NCBI RefSeq assembly: GCF_037038585.1
Contig: NC_092520.1
Coordinates: 149,357,104 to 149,421,103, forward strand
Source of the DNA: Patagioenas fasciata
Taxonomy: Eukaryota; Chordata; Aves; Columbiformes; Columbidae
Direction of reading: 5' to 3'
DNA: 64,000 bases
A model generated the notes under the pieces. The model was not told where the DNA came from, did no database searches, and worked only from the letters and a program-made list of their open reading frames with translations. Shown here piece after piece: positions 9,201-19,200 of the stretch (the first letter of the stretch is position 1; each line of letters opens with the position of its first letter). The position numbers and the translations under genes were made by a program.

Positions 9201-11310
9201 TCAGGATGGAATGGAAAGGTGCTGGTTAAGTTGTTTTTTCAGGCAATTTACCTTTTCCTGATCTTAGCTCCATGTGCTGGGAGTAAAATGATTTGCTTTC
9301 TTCAGACTGCTTGCTTCCTGTTGCTGCAACTGATGCACTGTGCCTGTGACAGATCTTTCAGGAGCCTAAGAAAGCCAACCAAGTGGAGCAGGTGCTGGTG
9401 GAATACGCCAAGTGCATACAGGTGAGCTGAGCTGGCAGGCTGGTGGGAGGGTAGCATCCCAATTGTGTGGCGGGGGGGTGCTGCTAAAGAGGGCACTGCA
9501 GCATCTGACAAGGTAAGAGGGGCTCTAGCTCCAGTGTGGGGAGCATTTCTGAAGCACAGAAGTCTTCCCCACTCTGGTTTAAGTTGCTGGTCTCTCTCTC
9601 CTGCAGCGTTGCAGCCAGGCAGGAGGGCAGATGACAGGGGCCCTGCTCCTTTCGGTAGTCGGAGGCAAAATGAGCGAAGGGATCAACTTCTCAGATGACC
9701 TGGGCAGGTAAGGTGGCTGCTCCCTGGAATGTGAGTGCTGGGCTTGTGATGCTGTGACTCCAAGCAGGATAGACTTGCGTGATAGAAAAATCCTGGGGAG
9801 CGTGTGGCTTGGGCTGATGTTACGTGTTGTAAAACCCACTACTTTTCATGTGAGTAATGCAATGTGGCTTGCTGTGCTAGATAATCCCTTGTTCTGGCAC
9901 CCTGAATCCCTTTGCAACTCTTGGTTCAGAATGTGCTTGTCAGACTGCTGTGCTTTATTGCCGCCTTTGGTTTTCAGGGCTGGCTGTCTTTCAGGGGTGC
10001 AGTGACCTCTAATTTATCAGTCTATTGGCAAAGTGCTCTAGGATGAGACATTAAGAATAATGCAGTCCTCCCTTGCAGGTGTGTGATTATGGTGGGAATG
10101 CCTTACCCCAACATTAAATCTCCAGAGCTCCAGGAAAAAATGACTTGGCTTGACAAAACAATGGTAACACAGACACACCTCTGCCTGTTTCACTTCTGCT
10201 TTTTAGTATTAACTTTCCTCCCAGTACAGGAGTCCCAGGGCTTCCTTTGAAGATTTTTGTTTTTGTCTTTGAGCTTTCCCTCACTTCCCAGACTCTGTGG
10301 TACTGAGTGCACAGCCTTCTCTACACTGCACATGTATAGGTGGCCGTAAACACAGGGAAGAAGCTCAGTGGAGGGAACCACCACCAGGGCTTGCTGGGAA
10401 CTAAGCCCCAGAGGAGGTGGCAGGGTGGTAGAAGCTGCTTGCCAGGATCACTTCTCCCTTTGGCTCACTTTTTCTTTCTCACTGCCCAACCGGGGATGCT
10501 GTTCCTGGGCAGCTGGGGACAAGTGCTCTTGGGCTGGCTCTTTGTGGATGCTTGACACGGTTTTCTGACTGCAACCTTTCTTCTCCCCTTCCTTACTCTC
10601 AGTGTGGGGTCTGCTTGGCCACCCACTTGTTCTCCAGGGGTAAAAGCATTTGTCTCACTTTGTCAATAAGAGTCCCTAGTTTGATTTACATCTGCCTCAC
10701 GTTCAGTCTTACCTGTTTCTTCTTTCCAGCCGAGAGCTGCTGGCCAGGCCCCTAGCAGAGTGCTGATTGAAAACTTGTGCATGAAGGCAGTAAACCAGTC
10801 AATAGGTAATTCATCCTTCCTTGGACAGGCTGGGGGATACGAAACGTGACTGCACTGAAGTAGGAGGGTGGTGAAAAGGGATGCAGTACTGATCAGTCGT
10901 AAGTACAGATGATGGGAACATGAGCTTCCCTGCCCGAGAACAAACACTTGAGCGGGCCGGTGTAAGGTGGTTGTACTCTCTGTACAGGCAGGGCCATTCG
11001 CCACCAGAAGGACTTTGCAAGCATCCTGCTCCTGGACCACAGGTACGCCCGCCCTGCCATCTTTAACAAACTGCCGCAGTGGATCAGGGAGAGGACCCAA
11101 GTGAAACCGGCCTTCGGGTCAGCGTTTGCAGAATTAAGAAAGGTCAGAACTTGTATCTTATGTACAGCTACCAAAACTGTTTCCCACTGTACTCTACTCA
11201 AATTTTCACTTTAGTGTAAGGCCAGGAACGAACTGTCTGGTTTTGTGTGTTCCTAGTTCCATCGAGGGAAATTGGACACGTCATTGTGCGCGCCAGAGAA
11301 GAGGCTGTAG
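183..11310 (+). CDS. DDX11: DDX11 (CHLR1) ATP-dependent DNA helicase, 3' 16 coding exons
   Basis: Superfamily 2, XPD/FANCJ-like iron-sulfur DNA helicase; the family acts in the nucleus on replication intermediates and G-quadruplexes and supports sister-chromatid cohesion. Joined exons: 183-262, 1574-1618, 1740-1807, 2354-2392, 2862-2985, 3498-3635, 4571-4683, 6013-6085, 6392-6495, 7285-7434, 9353-9421, 9607-9707, 10079-10163, 10730-10805, 10988-11142, 11257-11310. They read continuously for about 490 codons and align along their length with my recollection of human DDX11 (906 aa) from about residue 417 to the end. Helicase motifs seen are AGGTMQP (4663-4683), VVCFFPSY (7339-7362), [15 protein letters not shown] (9661-9705) and QSIGRAIRH across exons 14/15. 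Walker A, the FeS domain and the DEAH box lie upstream of the window. No frameshift or premature stop, so the gene looks functional. Converges on WASHC1. Confidence 0.96.
263..1573 (+). other. DDX11 intron, no further feature seen
   Basis: 1.3 kb of ordinary intronic sequence between two verified exons. The open frames within it do not resemble known proteins, and no repeat was recognised. Confidence 0.7.
1574..1618 (+). CDS. DDX11: DDX11 exon, [16 protein letters not shown]
   Basis: Acceptor TTTTCCAG ends at 1573 and donor GTAAGA starts at 1619. The 45 bp exon keeps phase 1 on both sides and encodes the short linker [15 protein letters not shown], diverged but length-conserved relative to the mammalian protein. 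Confidence 0.92.
1740..1807 (+). CDS. DDX11: DDX11 exon, [21 protein letters not shown]
   Basis: Pyrimidine-rich acceptor ending TTTCTTTCAG at 1739; donor GTAATG at 1808. Two bases complete a glycine, then 22 codons ending in phase 0. Very highly conserved family segment. Confidence 0.95.
2354..2392 (+). CDS. DDX11: DDX11 exon, [13 protein letters not shown]
   Basis: A 39 bp micro-exon of 13 codons, phase 0 at both ends, acceptor CAACAG and donor GTACTG. Short enough to be missed by ORF-based prediction; supported by conservation with DDX11 and by exact frame joining. Confidence 0.93.
2862..2985 (+). CDS. DDX11: DDX11 exon, [10 protein letters not shown] segment
   Basis: Acceptor TTGGCAG at 2855-2861 and donor GTGAGT at 2986. 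Encodes [10 protein letters not shown] followed by a variable hydrophilic stretch and [12 protein letters not shown], as in DDX11. Leaves phase 1. Confidence 0.94.
3115..3210 (+). mobile_element. CR1 3'-end fragment (degenerate)
   Basis: The order GACTAGATGACCT, AGATCCCTTTCAAG..TGAATGAT and GTGATTCCATG resembles the last ~90 bp of CR1 elements in + orientation. Heavily decayed, hence moderate confidence. Lies in a DDX11 intron. Confidence 0.45.
3498..3635 (+). CDS. DDX11: DDX11 exon, [21 protein letters not shown]
   Basis: Acceptor GGCCAG at 3497, donor GTAACA at 3636. The N-terminal part is lineage-variable; the second half [19 protein letters not shown] is near-identical to the vertebrate family. 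A CR1 copy sits about 120 bp into the following intron. Confidence 0.94.
3757..4223 (+). mobile_element. CR1 LINE, 5'-truncated 3' end
   Basis: About 470 bp of CR1 in + orientation in a DDX11 intron. Conceptual translation shows the CR1 reverse-transcriptase tail ([20 protein letters not shown], then [20 protein letters not shown]) followed by the 3' UTR and ends at TTCTATGATTTTGTGATT, the typical CR1 3' terminus. Same subfamily as the copy at 32.6 kb. Not protein coding for the host. Confidence 0.93.
4571..4683 (+). CDS. DDX11: DDX11 exon with helicase motif III-like AGGTMQP
   Basis: Acceptor TTTTCCCAG at 4570, donor GTGAGG at 4684. Encodes [20 protein letters not shown] and then [13 protein letters not shown], the conserved motif coupling ATP hydrolysis to DNA unwinding in this helicase branch. 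Confidence 0.96.
4684..6012 (+). other. DDX11 intron, no further feature seen
   Basis: 1.33 kb intron, relatively GC-rich, containing several chance open frames on both strands (for example 5373-5825 minus) without family resemblance. Confidence 0.65.
6013..6085 (+). CDS. DDX11: DDX11 exon, [24 protein letters not shown]
   Basis: Acceptor TCGTAG at 6012 (weak pyrimidine tract), donor GTGAGT at 6086. 24 codons plus one base; joins in frame to the next exon at a conserved CGHVI. Confidence 0.94.
6392..6495 (+). CDS. DDX11: DDX11 exon, [21 protein letters not shown]
   Basis: Acceptor GTCTCCAG at 6391; donor is GTCAGT at 6496, a less common but acceptable GT site. Encodes [10 protein letters not shown] and [13 protein letters not shown], entering helicase domain 2. 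Confidence 0.95.
6496..7284 (+). other. DDX11 intron, no further feature seen
   Basis: 0.8 kb between two verified exons. I see no repeat, motif or conserved coding signal. Confidence 0.65.
7285..7434 (+). CDS. DDX11: DDX11 exon with helicase motif [10 protein letters not shown]
   Basis: Acceptor CCTTGCAG at 7284, donor GTAATT at 7435; exactly 50 codons, phase 0. Contains [20 protein letters not shown], followed by [19 protein letters not shown], the core of the second RecA-like domain. Confidence 0.96.
7435..9352 (+). other. DDX11 intron, 1.9 kb, with AT-rich middle
   Basis: The largest DDX11 intron in the window. Its flanks are ordinary; positions about 8515-8965 are AT-rich and dense in TAAT cores (listed separately). 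No repeat or open frame of note. Confidence 0.65.
8515..8965. promoter_or_regulatory. Candidate AT-rich regulatory block with homeodomain-type cores
   Basis: Within about 450 bp there are AATTAATTTAAAT, GTAATTACC, CAATTAAC, ACTAATTAGG, GGAATTAATTGG and CTAATTGATTGG. No transposon signature was recognised here, so constrained non-coding sequence is possible. AT-rich sequence produces such cores by chance, so this is only a candidate. Confidence 0.25.
9353..9421 (+). CDS. DDX11: DDX11 exon, [23 protein letters not shown]
   Basis: Acceptor GTGACAG at 9352, donor GTGAGC at 9422; 23 codons, phase 0. Follows a 1.9 kb intron, the largest in this part of the gene. Confidence 0.95.
9607..9707 (+). 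CDS. DDX11: DDX11 exon with helicase motif V
   Basis: Acceptor CTCCTGCAG at 9606, donor GTAAGG at 9708. Encodes [20 protein letters not shown], the motif V signature of XPD-family helicases. Leaves phase 2; the next exon completes R-C. Confidence 0.97.
10079..10163 (+). CDS. DDX11: DDX11 exon, [21 protein letters not shown]
   Basis: Acceptor CCCTTGCAG at 10078, donor GTAACA at 10164. Encodes the conserved [10 protein letters not shown] strand and loop that follows motif V in this family. Confidence 0.96.
10730..10805 (+). CDS. DDX11: DDX11 exon, [15 protein letters not shown] (start of motif VI)
   Basis: Acceptor TCTTTCCAG at 10729, donor GTAATT at 10806. Encodes [20 protein letters not shown] and then VNQSI; motif VI QSIGRAIRH is split by the following intron within its first glycine codon. 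Confidence 0.95.
10988..11142 (+). CDS. DDX11: DDX11 exon, [21 protein letters not shown] (motif VI)
   Basis: Acceptor TGTACAG at 10987, donor GTCAGA at 11143. Carries the arginines of motif VI (GRAIRH) needed for ATP hydrolysis and the ILLLDHRYA strand. It ends with an AAG lysine that appears to correspond to human K897, a residue deleted in Warsaw breakage syndrome. Confidence 0.96.
11257..11310 (+). CDS. DDX11: DDX11 terminal coding exon and stop
   Basis: Acceptor GTTCCTAG at 11256. Encodes FHRGK, matching the family FHREK, then a 12-residue divergent tail and TAG at 11308-11310. The tail is longer than in human, which is usual for this poorly conserved end. Confidence 0.88.
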   Translation, partial: FHRGKLDTSLCAPEKRL

Positions 11311-11554
11311 GTCAGCTCTGTGAGCTGCACCTCTGAAGCACACTCGAAGTAACATGAGTTCCCGCTTTTCTGTACCAAGAAGTTTGTGAATCTCTGCCTT
11401 CTGCCTCCTTTGTGGATGCTTGCTGTTAAGTATCTGAGTGTTATGATGGTGAGAGCCTTCAGTACTATAACCAGGAGAGAAACTGGTTGGAGGTAGGTGA
11501 AGGCAGTAGGAGGAGGCTTATTTATTTACAGCTGTTAAGATTTTATTTAAATTG

Positions 11555-11560
11555 ATTAAA
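11555..11560 (+). terminator. Candidate DDX11 poly(A) signal ATTAAA
   Basis: The common variant hexamer 245 bp after the DDX11 stop codon. A canonical alternative lies at 11843. Confidence 0.4.
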
Positions 11561-11842
11561 TATTTTCAACCCAAACACTTAAGTATGGAGAGTGTAATTA
11601 TTTTGACTGTATACATCTGCCTTTTCCTATCAACCACCAAATGTAGGAGGCCTGATGACCAATGAAAACATAGAGCTTATCACAAGAATTGTAAATTATC
11701 AGGCCGTTAGCTTGTGTGATGTTGGAATTGCAGTCAGACTGGTAAGACACAGGGCAGCCATGGGTAACATTTATTATCCCCTTCTTTCTACCTTGCTTCA
11801 AGCAGGCAATAGATTCAAGGAGCAGTTCATTCTTTCAAGTGG

Positions 11843-11848
11843 AATAAA
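11843..11848 (+). terminator. Candidate DDX11 poly(A) signal AATAAA
   Basis: Canonical AATAAA 533 bp after the DDX11 stop. Use of this distal site would still leave the two genes' 3' ends non-overlapping if WASHC1 ends near 12.4-12.8 kb. Confidence 0.45.
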
Positions 11849-12468
11849 GATAAAGCCATAATACAGCACAGTGCTTCTCCTTTGACCATGCATTAGCACA
11901 GGATTGCTCTTTTTACTGCCTAGGTTTCTAAATTCAAAGTAATTTTCTGTGGAAAATGGTGAGGTGATGCTTTTCCGGTGGTTTGGTTTGTTTGTTTGGT
12001 GTTTAGTTTTTTTATTTTGTTTTAGTGCAACATTCCTGGGGTCCATGCTGCAAGGCAGCAATAACAATGAGGACAGCTCTCTCACCTCACAGCCATCCCC
12101 AGCAAGTTTTCCCAGGAGCTGTTTTGCCTCCTTTCCAGTTTCAGAAGCTGGATGTAACTTCTCAAGACTCTTTCTCAATGAAAAAACGCAATTAAAATTA
12201 GACACAGAGCAGGTACCCAGTCCCTGCATGTTAATTAGCCCCACAGGGAAAGCAGCAGCTGCTTCTGAGAAATGTCCATTGTGAGCCTCCTGCCCCTCTG
12301 TGTGGCACAAGCTCTGCCTTAACCCCAGTGACTGCAGCAGCAGGAGTGGGGGGCACAGCCCCCACCTGAGATGAGATCAGACAGCTGGGCTATCCCTGGA
12401 GACACTCTTAACTGAGCACACTTCCCCTTTTACCAAAGTGAAGGCTGTAAGGACCTGCCGCCTTCAAC

Positions 12469-12474
12469 TTTATT
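12469..12474 (-). terminator. Candidate distal WASHC1 poly(A) signal AATAAA
   Basis: TTTATT on + is AATAAA on the WASHC1 strand, about 0.58 kb beyond the stop codon. Confidence 0.4.
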
Positions 12475-12792
12475 GAAATTTTCTGATGGCAACAGGCAAA
12501 GAATTACCATAAGCCAGGTACAGAAAGAAAACCATCAAGTGCAGAGGCACTAGGACTCAGACTTCTGTGAAAGTACACACATTCTCCTCCTCTCTTCTGG
12601 CAACAACTAAGCAAACAGGAGCTTCAGCAAGCAAGGAGAGAAATGAGGCAAGAGCTGTTTGCCTGCAAGAGCTGCTTTTGCAGTCATCACTGGTCACATT
12701 AGGAAAGACTGAGGGCCCTTTAAATCAGGAGCAATGCCAGTTCTGACCCCCTGAGCACAGGCCCCCACCACTGCCTGTCAGCTAAGGCAGGA

Positions 12793-12798
12793 TTTATT
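12793..12798 (-). terminator. Candidate proximal WASHC1 poly(A) signal AATAAA
   Basis: TTTATT on + gives canonical AATAAA on the minus strand about 260 bp past the WASHC1 stop; the likelier main site by distance. Confidence 0.45.
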
Positions 12799-13057
12799 GT
12801 GGCAGGGCAAGCAGCAGCAGCATTTGAGATAGAATGTGGGGTTTAGGGTGGAGAACAACAGACAGCAGAAGAAAAACCCTCATTGCTAACTGTAACCTCA
12901 GCAGCAGTTAGCTCCTGCTCCTCTTTGAAGAGAAATGACAGGGTCTCCCTGCCATGCCAGTGCCCACCCTCCAGGATGTAGTTCCACAGGCTGATGTCTC
13001 TCAAAGGTGCTTAGTTCAAGAGTCCTGGGATTCACACTGACACTCAACTGACCCCAC

Positions 13058-13209
13058 CTATGACTCCCAATCATCCTCATCCTCCTCACCCATGGGCTGC
13101 TGGGGGGGTGGGAGGGGTGGTATTGAGTCTGACATACGAGCAAAGGCACCAGCAGGAGTTCCAGGAGCATCGGGATTTCCGGAGGCTCCCGGCCCTTTTC
13201 CTGAAATAC
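13058..13209 (-). CDS. WASHC1: WASHC1 last coding exon, acidic tail and stop
   Basis: Acceptor CCCTCACAG ends at 13210 (minus). Encodes GISGKGPG, a P/G/A-rich spacer, [13 protein letters not shown] and the C-terminal EEDEDDWES, then TAG. The terminal acidic segment with tryptophan is the Arp2/3-binding A motif. Confidence 0.97.
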
Positions 13210-16200
13210 CTGTGAGGGATAGAAAAGCACCAGTGAGTGACACCTGAGGACTGGAGAACACAGGCTCAGCAAAGGAGTGGGGGGGGGGAGAAAAAACACA
13301 TCTCATACCGCTGCTCCCAGAAGCCAGGTAGCCTGAGCAAGCAGAACATCCAACACTCCAACACACTTAAACCTCCCCATGGCCCTGCACAAGGGCTCAT
13401 TTAACTAAAGCTGCACCCTGCCCTCCTCTGCCCCATGCCAGCTGCTGAGGGTGGACACCGCCACTAAATGCTCTGGGTACCTGCCAAGGCTCTGGAGCCA
13501 CTTGCGTGCACTCATGGGCAAGGGACCCAGTTGCCCCAGCACTGAATCAAAAAAAAGCTATCTTTGTCCCTCCCTCATAGGCAGCTTTCAGAGTCCATCC
13601 TCTGCCTCAGACACAAGCCCTTCCAGCTGGACTTGAGGTGGAGATCCTCCTGTTCACCCTCTGGAAAGACACTCCCAGCCATGCTGTGGCAGGCTCAATG
13701 GGGAAAGTGTCTCTGTTTCTAGGGCTTTCTCCCTGTTTCCTAGGGGGAAGGAGCAGCCCACCCTGCAGGACAGTACCTTTGCGCCTCAGTACCAGCTTGT
13801 TGAAGAGGTCTGACATCAGATCTCCACCTTGTCCTGTAGCTCTCACTGAAACAGAGCAAAACAAGTCAGACAAGAAGCAGCATCAGTCTGAACCAAGCAC
13901 TACAGCAAAAGTATTCTCTTGCAGTACTGCCTTCAGACTAAAGGAAAAAAACCACCACATAATCTCTAATCTTGTGTCCCACCCTTAATCTCTCCCACTA
14001 TAGTCCAGTTTCAGGTCAGGAAAACACTAGGCACTGCAGGGTAACAGCATCTTCTGGGGAAATCCAAGAGTGGAATTGGAAGAGGGGCTGGGTATTTGCA
14101 GTCTCATTCTGCCAAACCAGCTCCATCAGTACCCTCCCAAGCTGCCCAAACCAGAGCTTGGCCCTGCCCCTCCTGACCCCATGCAGCACACATGAAACTT
14201 CTACACATGCCCTGAAGCAGAGCGGGTCTCCATCAAAAACATGAATGCCCTTCCTGGCAGATGGGGTTTAGTAAGTTCACAGAGCTTTGGCTGAATGGGA
14301 AACACTTGAAATCTACACCGGCCTGTGAGGAGAGACAACATCTTTCTTCTCTGTATGTTCACTGTGCTCCTGGCTTGCACATTTCCTCCACCACCTACAG
14401 CTCCCCAGCCTGGAGCAGAGAGAAAGGAAGGTCAGTTCTGCCAAAGGGCCTCAGCACCTTGTTCTTGCTCCTTCTGCTTCTTCTTCTCCAGCTTCCTCTC
14501 CTTGACACTGCGGAGGTTGGCCTTCCCAATGCCACCGGCCTGGCGGATGGACTCCAGGAGACTGGCACGCCCAGTAGAGGGGTTCACCACCTCCTTTGGG
14601 GCTCCCTGGACTGAAGCTGCAAGGACAGGAAGGACAAGCAGCAGTGGTGGGTCAGTGCACCAGCTACAGGTTCCCCACAGAAAGGGCTGCTCCAATATAC
14701 CACCAGCTTCTGCCTGGGGCCCAGCCAGCAGCAGCTCTGCCAAGGGGGAATGAAAGGTTTGCAGCCGCCAGGCAGCCAGGAGCAGTTTCACCTCCCACCA
14801 CAGCTTCCCTCCTCTGCTGGAAGGCTGGGAAGCCACAGGGAACCGATCAGGGACACTGGTTGCACATTAAGGTTCTTCCCCAAGAGGGTGGTGGAGCACT
14901 GGAACAGGCTCCCCAGGGAGGTGTCATGGCCCGAAGCCTGACAATGTTCAAGAAGAGACTGGACAAGCCCTCAGACACGTGGTGTGAACTGTGGGGTTGT
15001 CCTGTGCAGGGACAGACATTGGACTCTATGATCCTTGTGGGTCCCTTCCTACTCAGGACATTCTATGATTCTAAGGACATGTGCTGAAGCCAAGGAGTCA
15101 GATTCTGCTGGGGAAGCTGTGGAGATGCCCAGTCCTTACCTGCAGGGACTGCATTGCTGCTCTCCTCGCTCGCTGTCCGAGCTGACTCAGAGGGGGCTGT
15201 GGGCTGGGGTAAGGGCGGTGGAGGAGGCACAGTAGTTGGCATCACAGGAGGTGGTGGGGGAGGTGGTGGCGGAGGAGGCGGCAATAGCACAGCATCTTGA
15301 AGGTCTGAAAGATGAAAAAAGTTGTATCTGAGGTGTCCCAGAGGACAGCACACTGAAGGCTTCAGCTGAGAGCTTCACGTGCCTCAGTGGCAGCAGCTCA
15401 GAGTCCTCAGCAGGCACCGTGCAGCAGAGCACTCCCACCCTGTGCAGCATCTCTTAACAGCAGCAGGGCCAAGGCAGAGTTTGAGATTCCCTACTCCACC
15501 CTGTCGGGTCATCCCAGTGGGCCTGCTCAGCTTGCCCCAGGGCATCCCACAGGTTGCCAGCAGGCCAGTTCCTGCACACCACACTCCCCAGCCATGCAGG
15601 GGGTGAGGGAGCTGAGGGGCCTGATGTCTGGCCAGCACTTGAGCAGGTTTCAGCTTTGGCTCAGGCTCAAGCACAAGCCAGAGGTATCTCAAATATCCAT
15701 CTTGAACTCTCTACCAAGGGATTTTCTGCCTTGTCTCCATCTCTAGCAATCCCTGCCTTCCACTTTCACAGCATCTTGGGAGCAGGGATTAGATGTACCT
15801 GGTTGCAAAGGCTCCACCGACTCCGTGTTGAATGTGGGCAGCTCTGGAATAGCACTGCTAGGGGCGGATGGTGCGATGCCGGGGCCCAGGTCAGCACTGT
15901 ACATGAGATCTGCAGCAATGCCGGGTAGGTCTGGCAGGTAGGACGGCACATCGATCTCGGGGACCTGGCCCAGATCTGGCACATAGAAATAATTTTCAGC
16001 TACCTAAAAGAAATGCAAAACAAAAAAGATAAGGCAGTGACTACACACTTGCTTTCCCTTATAGCAAACAGGGGCACTGCAGGGAACAGCAGTCAGAGCT
16101 GTGCTTGTGTGCCTTAGTACAGTGGCTGCTCATCAGCTACCCCTACAGCTCTGCGCTCCTGTCCTCTGGCAGCTCCTGGCGCTCAGAGGCCACCCGCCTG

Positions 16201-19200
16201 CAGACCAGGCTGGGAGAAGGCAGTCTGCAGGAGGAAGGAGAGGTGCAGGGCTCTTTCTAGTTTCTTCCAAGTGGACTGTCTCCTCCTTTGAAGGTTTTAT
16301 GCACCAACTTTTGCAGCCTACATAAGTCAGCCCCTTCTTCTCCAAAAGAAAATGGTGCCTGAACCACTGCTGAGATTAAGATGCAGAGAAGCACGAACAA
16401 GTAGTTGCAGAGGTTTGCTTTTGTGTCTAACACAAAGGCAAAACTAGCAAAGTTGCACCCTGAAAAAAGGGTCTTGTTTATTCTACACACTATCATCTCC
16501 CCCAGTTCAACACAATAAGCAAATTGCTCCCCAGCTCCCAGCCCCAAACCACACGCTCAACCACACACCAGCAAAGCTCCAGGTACTGTCACCACCAGGT
16601 GTCGGGTACAAGGTCAGTCACGTGTTGGGGCAGCTGGGTTGGTGCACTGCCTGCTGCATGTCCACACCTAGCACAGACCCTTTGCTCAGTCTGGCTGGCC
16701 TTTCTGTTTGCACCAGCAGGAATTACGGGGATCAGACCTCCTCCCAGGCACCTTCTAGCAGTGGCACCTCACCCTCAGACTCCTCATGAAGCTCAGAAGT
16801 TGGCACAACTGAAATGATCAAGTGATGGAGCCTTCAAACTCCGCTACAGCCCTGAGGTTAGCACAGGGGTGTCAAACTCATTTTCATGTAGGAGTATTTA
16901 CATTTATACAGTCCTAGAATTACATTCAGCCCTTTGAAGGCAACCACAAGGCTGATGTGGCCCCCAGTGAAAATGAGTTTGACACCCCTGCTCTAGCACC
17001 AAGGTGAATCTATATCACATTTCTCACCACTCAGCAGAGGCTTGAGCAGAGAGAAACACCTGCCAAGTTTGAGGGTTTTGTCTCACCCATCAAGCTCACA
17101 TCAGGGTTTCAAGCACAAAAACATGCAATGGACTTCTGGTAAGTGAGATACTCTGCAGTTCCATGAGGGGCCATTTTCCTACCTGCTCTCTACCCTACAA
17201 AAGCCTTCTTCTCTCAGCTGAGCGCAATCCTCTGAAGGGGGAGCAGGTGCATCCCCACAGCAGCATCTCACCTGTCGGTCCAGCTGTCCCCTTTCTGTGA
17301 TGGAGAGAGGAGCATCAAAGAGCTTCTCTTCTGTCTCTGTTTCCAGAGCCACATGGGTCTTGGTCACTGCTCCAGCCAGAGGATCCAGGAAAACATATTT
17401 CTTGTACCTAAGGGTAGAGGACAAATACTTCAGTGATGATGCCTCAAGAGCCAAGGCCAGAAGAAACAGGGTACCCAAGAAGGCCTTGGAGGTGGAGACC
17501 TCCTGACTCACTGATGAAGGTGGAATATGTTGGGCCTTCCTGTTTCCTTCTTTTAGTCCCAATTTCCTGTCTCACCCCTCCAACACCAGGAGGCGATCAG
17601 CTCCTCACCCTACCATTTGCAGCCTCCACATTCATTCTAAAGCAAAGCCTCACTGCACTGCCATCATTATCAAGCTCTCCCCTTCCTACCACCTGGCCTG
17701 AAACCATCCTGCAGCAGGACACCAGTCTCTCCTGGTGTCTTGCCACTCAACGTCCAGGAGGAAAGACAAAGAGGGGAAATAATCCATGGCTCAGGAGAAG
17801 AAAGAGGATGTCCAACAGCTGAAAATTCAGGAAGGGCTTAAAGAAGCTCTGCAATATGAGCAAAGCCCAATAGGAAAGGGAACTGCGGTGAGAGAGGCAG
17901 TGGAGACACTAAAGTAGCAAGAGCAGTAAAGCGTTGCTGTGAGGAGTCGTCAGGAGAAGGAGCAGTTACCCCAGCTGGCACGTGGGGCAGAGGAGGGCAA
18001 GAGTGAGAGCAGCTCAAGGCTGGAGAGAAATGACAGGAAAAAACTAAGTCTGGGATGAGAAGTACAAAACTGGGTTGAAAGTAGGTGAGTGGAGGATCAG
18101 GTGCAGGCAGAACAACTTCTTTCATCCAACAGAAAGAACAGGGAAGAAAGGGCTGCTAGCTGGATGCCAGCAGAGAGTTACCAAACCCTGTCCTCTCTGG
18201 AGCCTGATACATCAGACCCCCAGGAAAGCACGCAGTTACTGCTCGCCCCAGGGCAGGAGAAGCCCCTCTGAGGACAAGCAGGGGCAGGTGAGCAGCACAG
18301 CCCTGCTCCAGCTCTTACAGGTTCTCGGTGGTATTGAAGAGCAGCAGGGAACTGAGGGAGCTGATGTTCCTGGGGAGGCTGCCAAGGCCTTCTTCTGCAT
18401 CATCCTCCTGGTGAATTTTGGTGCTCACACACACAGGGAAGTACTTGAGCTTCTCCTGCAAGAAGACAGATAACAGGTGGTAAGACACTAAACCCACAGC
18501 TGCTGAGAGCTCTCCCCAGCCACCACAATGCTGGATGCACTGCAAAGTCTGGGAACCCTGCTGCTTCCTTTCCACCCCCCTCTGAGCAAGGAAGCACATG
18601 GACAACATTGCAACCCCACACAAACCTCAGCAGTTCAGACTCACAGCACGTGCTTTTGGTGCCATGGATGGGTCATATTGAACAGGTGTTGCTGTGGCCA
18701 GGATCAACCAAAATAAAGCCACTTGGGCTCTATAGCCAGAGGCAGGGATCAAGCACCACAATCTAAAAGGCATTTGTTACAGTGTCTCCAACTACTAGAC
18801 ATTTTCATGCAAGTGGAGTCCCCCAAACATTTCTGTTACCTCTGCTATTCTGCCTTCTGTTGGTGTTTTAAGAGATGCGATCCCACTGGTGGGGTATGCA
18901 GGGAAGGCAAGGAAAAAGAGGTTAGGAGAAAACAGAGCGCCTGCGCCAGGCAAGAGATCGGGCAGAAGGGAGTGCGCGGGGTGGAACGTGTGCCAGATGG
19001 TTTTGCAAAGCCTGAGGGATTTGCAGGAGTTTTCAACTCTAATGAACTGAAATCTCCTCTCTCTCAGTTCTAAAACTTCATGCATAATATATAGAGCTCC
19101 CTTTAGAAAAGGACTTATTACATCTGAACTGCTTGACTTTTATAGAACAGAGGAATTGCCATCCCAGATCAGACCAGTGTTCCAGCTAGCGTGACACTGC

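Larger units (their letters stand above)
11311..13057. other. Convergent 3' UTR/intergenic interval between DDX11 and WASHC1
   Basis: Both genes end here: DDX11 stop at 11308-11310 and WASHC1 stop at 13058-13060 (minus). Poly(A) hexamers of both orientations lie inside. A T-rich stretch (about 11970-12030) is present. No coding exon, repeat or RNA gene recognised. Confidence 0.85.

Noticed and set aside
13638-14753. + strand open frames of 116-142 codons
   Set aside because: Antisense to WASHC1 exons and introns; no resemblance to proteins.
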